Origin: Eoetvoesiella caeni
GTDB lineage: Bacteria; Pseudomonadota; Gammaproteobacteria; Burkholderiales; Burkholderiaceae_B
Direction: 5' to 3'
DNA: 64,000 bases
NCBI RefSeq assembly: GCF_003315175.1
Contig: NZ_QNRQ01000012.1
Location: 75,186-139,185, forward strand
How positions within the stretch are numbered: the stretch's first letter is position 1; each line of letters begins with the position of its first letter. A model generated the notes under the pieces. That model had not been told where the DNA came from and ran no database searches. It saw nothing but the letters and a program-made list of their open reading frames with translations. The position numbers and the translations under genes were made by a program. Of this stretch, positions 61,438-64,000 are shown piece by piece.

Positions 61438-62073
61438 GGTGATACTCCTTTCAGGAATTCAAGGTCGCGCCAGTGCGTCCTTGTTGTGATCCGGTCGGCG
61501 GGGGTGGGCGGGCTGCACCGCACCAGCGGCCGTAACAGCGTGGAGGGCCGGAAAGCACACAGAATTTGCCTCGCGAGGAATGCGCGCAGCGCAGGGGAAA
61601 TTGTTTGTGCTGGACGGTTGCGGCCCATAGCCCAAGGCGCAGCCGTCCCCCGCCAGGATTCACGACAAGACAAGGACGTACAGGCCGACCGTCCTGCAAG
61701 GAGAGATGGCGAACTCGGTTTCACCGCATATACGCTCGACCGGCCAGCGCCCTGATGCGGGCAAGAACCAGGCTGCCGATGTGGGGCGAAAACCTCCCCG
61801 CCGCACGCTGCGGCGCTGCCTTTGAAAATGTGGTGTGGAAGCTTCATAAGCCAGGCTGGGCGGCATGTTGGTGAACCGCCCCTCGTGATGTCCAGACAAA
61901 CAACCGCCAGCATCGAGGACTGCACGCTTGCGTGCAACCTGCGCCAGCAAGCCAAGGAGTAGCTTTGCCTGCACCGCCTGTGGCGGGGCGCCATATAGAA
62001 GAAGCCGCAAGCACTTGAGCCTGCTTATCTGACAACCGCACAGGACATTGCGCCCTGTGCGGTTGTCGGGGCT
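61438..62073. other. Gene-free interval between radC and DUF736
   Basis: 636 bp, GC-rich, without a supported gene. The open frames over it lack start signals and known motifs. It ends with a 14-bp perfect inverted repeat (62031-62067). The length suggests regulatory DNA or an unrecognised RNA leading into DUF736. Confidence 0.4.
62031..62067. terminator. 14-bp perfect inverted repeat after radC
   Basis: GACAACCGCACAGG (62031-62044) and CCTGTGCGGTTGTC (62054-62067) pair perfectly around a 9-nt loop, 6 bp after the radC stop. Strong enough to be a terminator for radC, but no T-run follows on the minus strand; it could also be a protein site. Confidence 0.5.
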
Positions 62074-62601
62074 TTACATCTGCCCCTGCTCTGCCAGTGA
62101 AACCGTGCTGGCCGCCGTCACGATGACATGATCAAGCAGCCGTACGTCTATCAGCGCCAGCGCGTTTTTCAGATGCTTAGTCAGGTTCAGGTCCGCCATG
62201 CTTGGCTCGGTTGAACCCGATGGATGGTTATGCGCCATGATGAGCGCGGCAGCGTTCAGGCGTAGCGCCGTCTTGACGATCTCGCGGGGATAGACGCTGG
62301 CCTGGCTCAACGTACCCGGCCCCTGTTCGATATAACGAATCGGCTTGAAACGTGAGTCCAGATACAGGAAGGCAGCACATTCGTGGCCCAGCCCGGCCAG
62401 TTTGGCCTGAAAAAACTGCTTCACCTTGGTCGGCTGATCGACCGGCGAAGATTGGGAAACCAGACTTTCCGCAGCGGTACGGCCCGCCGCCAGAATCTGC
62501 TCGTCGCTGGCCAGCTTGTAGCGGCCACTGGGACTGCGTACATACAGGGTGCATGCCTCGTCCATGTTGTCATAGCTCAGTGCGGCGATGGTGTTGTTCA
62601 T
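62074..62601 (-). CDS. radC: RadC/JAB-domain protein
   Basis: Protein of 175 aa with the MPN+/JAB metal site: HNHPSGSTEPSMAD (HxHx7SxxD-like) plus upstream Glu/Asp region HECAAFLYLDSRFK. RadC-like proteins are frequent next to the integrase end of ICEs, where they may help DNA processing; the true role is not settled. It is the last backbone gene before the dmeF remnant. Confidence 0.92.
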   Translation of the reverse strand: MNNTIAALSYDNMDEACTLYVRSPSGRYKLASDEQILAAGRTAAESLVSQSSPVDQPTKVKQFFQAKLAGLGHECAAFLYLDSRFKPIRYIEQGPGTLSQASVYPREIVKTALRLNAAALIMAHNHPSGSTEPSMADLNLTKHLKNALALIDVRLLDHVIVTAASTVSLAEQGQM

Positions 62602-63155
62602 GATGCGCTCCAGTGTTCAGGGCGGGATTGCCCGGAACCCGAAGGCATGGCGCAGCGCAGGTTTCAAGGGTCGAAGACGGCCAGCGGCCGCAAGCGGCGC
62701 CCACGGCGACGCGCCGCCCTTGAAAATAAGAACGGCATGACACAATGACCGGAAGCAAGACAGCCCCCACCGTGTCACTCGGTGTTGCGTTGGCACCCTC
62801 TGCGTGAAACGCAGCCAGACGTTAATCGTTGCGGATCGCGCACGTGCAAGCGAAGCGCGCAGCGCCCCGGCGCGAAGGCGTGAGGGATTGAAGCCGAATG
62901 GCCGTGATGGCGAAGCCGGCACGGGGCGCAGCCCGAAAGCCCGGCGGCGCGCGCGCCGACACGCACGGATTTATCCACAGATTCTGTGAGCAAGCCTGTG
63001 CATAAGAGATGAAGACTTTATGACAGCCCTTGTCATTCCGTGCCTTGCGCCTGGATGGGCTGCTATTTGTCGATTGATGTCAAAGCCGCCTGCAACTTGG
63101 TCGAGCACGCAGCGATGCTTTTGCCGACACGTTCCAGTCTCGACCGCTCAAAGAG
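62602..63155. other. Gene-free interval upstream of radC
   Basis: 554 bp without a supported gene. A perfect DnaA box TTATCCACA lies at 62971-62979 and a second TGTGCATAA-like site follows at 62998-63006, in an AT-richer pocket. The interval separates backbone from the dmeF remnant and could hold the junction of the adjacent cargo. Confidence 0.45.
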
Positions 63156-63906
63156 TTACGCGGAAGAATTTGCTACGCGCTGCACTTCGACCGTGACATG
63201 CGACAGCTCGTGGATCGGTGCCAGCAGTGCCTTGTAGTCCTCGGATTCCTGAGGTTTGCGGGCGATCAACGAGATGATGGCCGCAAAATGGCCGGGGCCA
63301 ACCTGCCAGACATGCAGATCCGTTATCTGGTCGCCTGCTGGCTCCAGCACTTCCCGGATTTCCTGCTGCACTTGTCCACTTTCAGTTGTGGCGTCAAGCA
63401 ACACACTGCCGGAGTCGCGAATCAGCCCCCATGACCAACGGACGATCACCAGCGCGCCGACAACCCCCATGGCCGGATCGGCCCATGTCCAACCGTAGCC
63501 GCTCCCCACGAGCAGCGCGGCAATAGCCAACACTGAAGTCAGCGCATCGGCCAGCACATGCAAGTAGGCAGCACGCAGGTTGTTGTCGCGGCCTTTGCCC
63601 GGCGTGTGATGGTCATCGTGACTATGATGATGAACATGGCTGTGACCATGATGGTGGCCGTGGTGCTGATGTCCATGATGCGCGTGATCATCTTTCAGCA
63701 GCCAGGCGCACACCAGATTGACAACCAGCCCCACGACGGCCACCGCAATCGCCTGATTGAAATCGATATGAATCGGTTGGGTGAGCCGTATAAGGCTTTC
63801 CCAGCCAATCAGCAAAGCGATCAGGGCCAGCAGCACTGCACTGGCAAAACCAGCCAAATCACCCAGCTTGCCGGTGCCGAAGGAGAAACGCGGATTGCCC
63901 GCATGC
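63156..63906 (-). pseudogene. dmeF: DmeF/CzcD-type cation efflux gene, 5' end cut off by a transposon
   Basis: Codes for the last ~250 residues of a CDF-family divalent metal exporter. The readable frame begins HAGNPRFSFGTGKLGDLAGF at the transposon junction and runs through several helices and a His-rich loop (HHGHQHHGHHHGHSHVHHHS) to a regulatory domain (ITDLHVWQVGPGHFAAII). The first ~70 residues with helices 1-2 and a metal site are missing; beyond 63906 the frame meets TGA within transposon DNA. The gene is therefore broken. TTG 63857 is not a real start. Confidence 0.88.
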
Positions 63907-64000
63907 TGTCATTTTCAGAAGACGACTGCACCAATTGACGGGGCGTAACGCCAGGTGTGCAGTCGGCTCCTGACCACGCAATATCAGAAGTCATCTGCAC
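63907..64000. mobile_element. Terminal end of a Tn402/Tn5053-type transposon (continues beyond window)
   Basis: Starts TGTCATTTTCAGAAGACGAC, close to the Tn402-family 25-bp inverted repeat (integron IRi begins TGTCGTTTTCAGAAGACG). Three related 17-mers follow, as in the TniA-binding array of this family: TCAGAAGACGACTGCAC at 63915, its inverted variant at 63957-63973 (15 of 17), and a third at 63984 (14 of 17). The rest, presumably tni genes or mer/integron cargo, is outside the window. Confidence 0.88.

Larger units (their letters stand above)
7247..64000. mobile_element. Tn4371-type integrative and conjugative element (partial, integrase end not in window)
   Basis: The backbone order DUF2274-trbI-G-F-L-J-E-D-C-B-CopG-traG-EexN-LysR at one end, and relaxase-traF-DUF2840-RHH-parA-repA-alpA-DUF2285-DUF2958-XRE-DUF736-radC at the other, is the known scaffold of Tn4371-like ICEs of beta- and gammaproteobacteria. 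Copper and ccm cargo sits in the insertion zone between them. The left boundary is uncertain (anywhere in 6095-7438). I looked for the 8-bp end motif TTTTTCAT described for this family near the boundary and did not find it. The integrase should lie right of 64000. Confidence 0.85.

Noticed and set aside
61374..61994. 206-aa minus-strand frame between radC and DUF736
   Set aside because: Overlaps the DUF736 start, lacks motifs and a ribosome site; GC-rich DNA gives long open frames by chance.
1..64000. CRISPR arrays, rRNA or tRNA genes
   Set aside because: No regularly spaced repeat-spacer pattern and no cloverleaf or rRNA sequence was recognised. The only short tandem arrays are the three iterons.

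Overview
The window reads as a betaproteobacterial chromosome, probably order Burkholderiales and near Alcaligenaceae. This rests on gene style (homodimeric aceE, a subtilisin-type autotransporter, the GST) and on the class of mobile element present; no rRNA or tRNA gene is visible to fix the genus. Positions 1-6094 look like ordinary chromosome: the 5' part of aceE (pyruvate dehydrogenase E1), a divergent Lrp/AsnC regulator, a serine-protease autotransporter and a glutathione S-transferase.

From about 7.2 kb to the right edge the sequence is most of an integrative and conjugative element of the Tn4371 type. Its transfer end (7439-20782, all on the minus strand) runs traG, a CopG-like gene, trbB-C-D-E-J-L-F-G-I and a DUF2274 gene, preceded by a LysR regulator and an EexN-type entry-exclusion lipoprotein. 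Its maintenance and mobilisation end (52905-62601) holds a VirD2-type relaxase, TraF peptidase, DUF2840, a ribbon-helix-helix protein, ParA, RepA with iterons and DnaA-like boxes, an AlpA-like protein, and DUF2285, DUF2958, XRE, DUF736 and RadC genes. The integrase is not in the window and the chromosomal junction (somewhere in 6095-7438) could not be fixed. An Abi-like HEPN protein lies at that edge.

The cargo between the two backbone blocks (21.0-48.5 kb) is a large copper and cytochrome-c module: a Cu(I) P-type ATPase, a Met/His-rich periplasmic protein, a DUF3141 PHA-synthase-like protein, an operon copA-copB-cupredoxin-cytochrome c-DUF411-M23 peptidase, dsbD, a CzcI-like protein, a complete ccmABCDEFGHI set, a YncE-like propeller protein, DUF2933, a CopZ-like chaperone, a Cys-rich four-helix protein, a methyltransferase, a CopRS-type two-component system and a second, CueO-like multicopper oxidase. 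Five near-identical 16-bp palindromes (ATTACA-N4-TGTAAT) sit in front of these units and look like the binding sites of the CopR protein encoded in the same module. A separate CueR-type promoter precedes copZ.

Two further mobile elements lie inside. An exactly delimited 3372-bp ISL3-family element of the ISPpu12 kind (48591-51962, 8-bp target duplication AAACTTTA) carries a CadR/PbrR regulator, a CDF transporter and lspA, and its transposase has an in-frame amber codon. At the right edge, the terminal repeat of a Tn402/Tn5053-type transposon (from 63907) cuts a dmeF-like CDF transporter gene. Family names come from recognising sequences and motifs by eye; no database search was possible.
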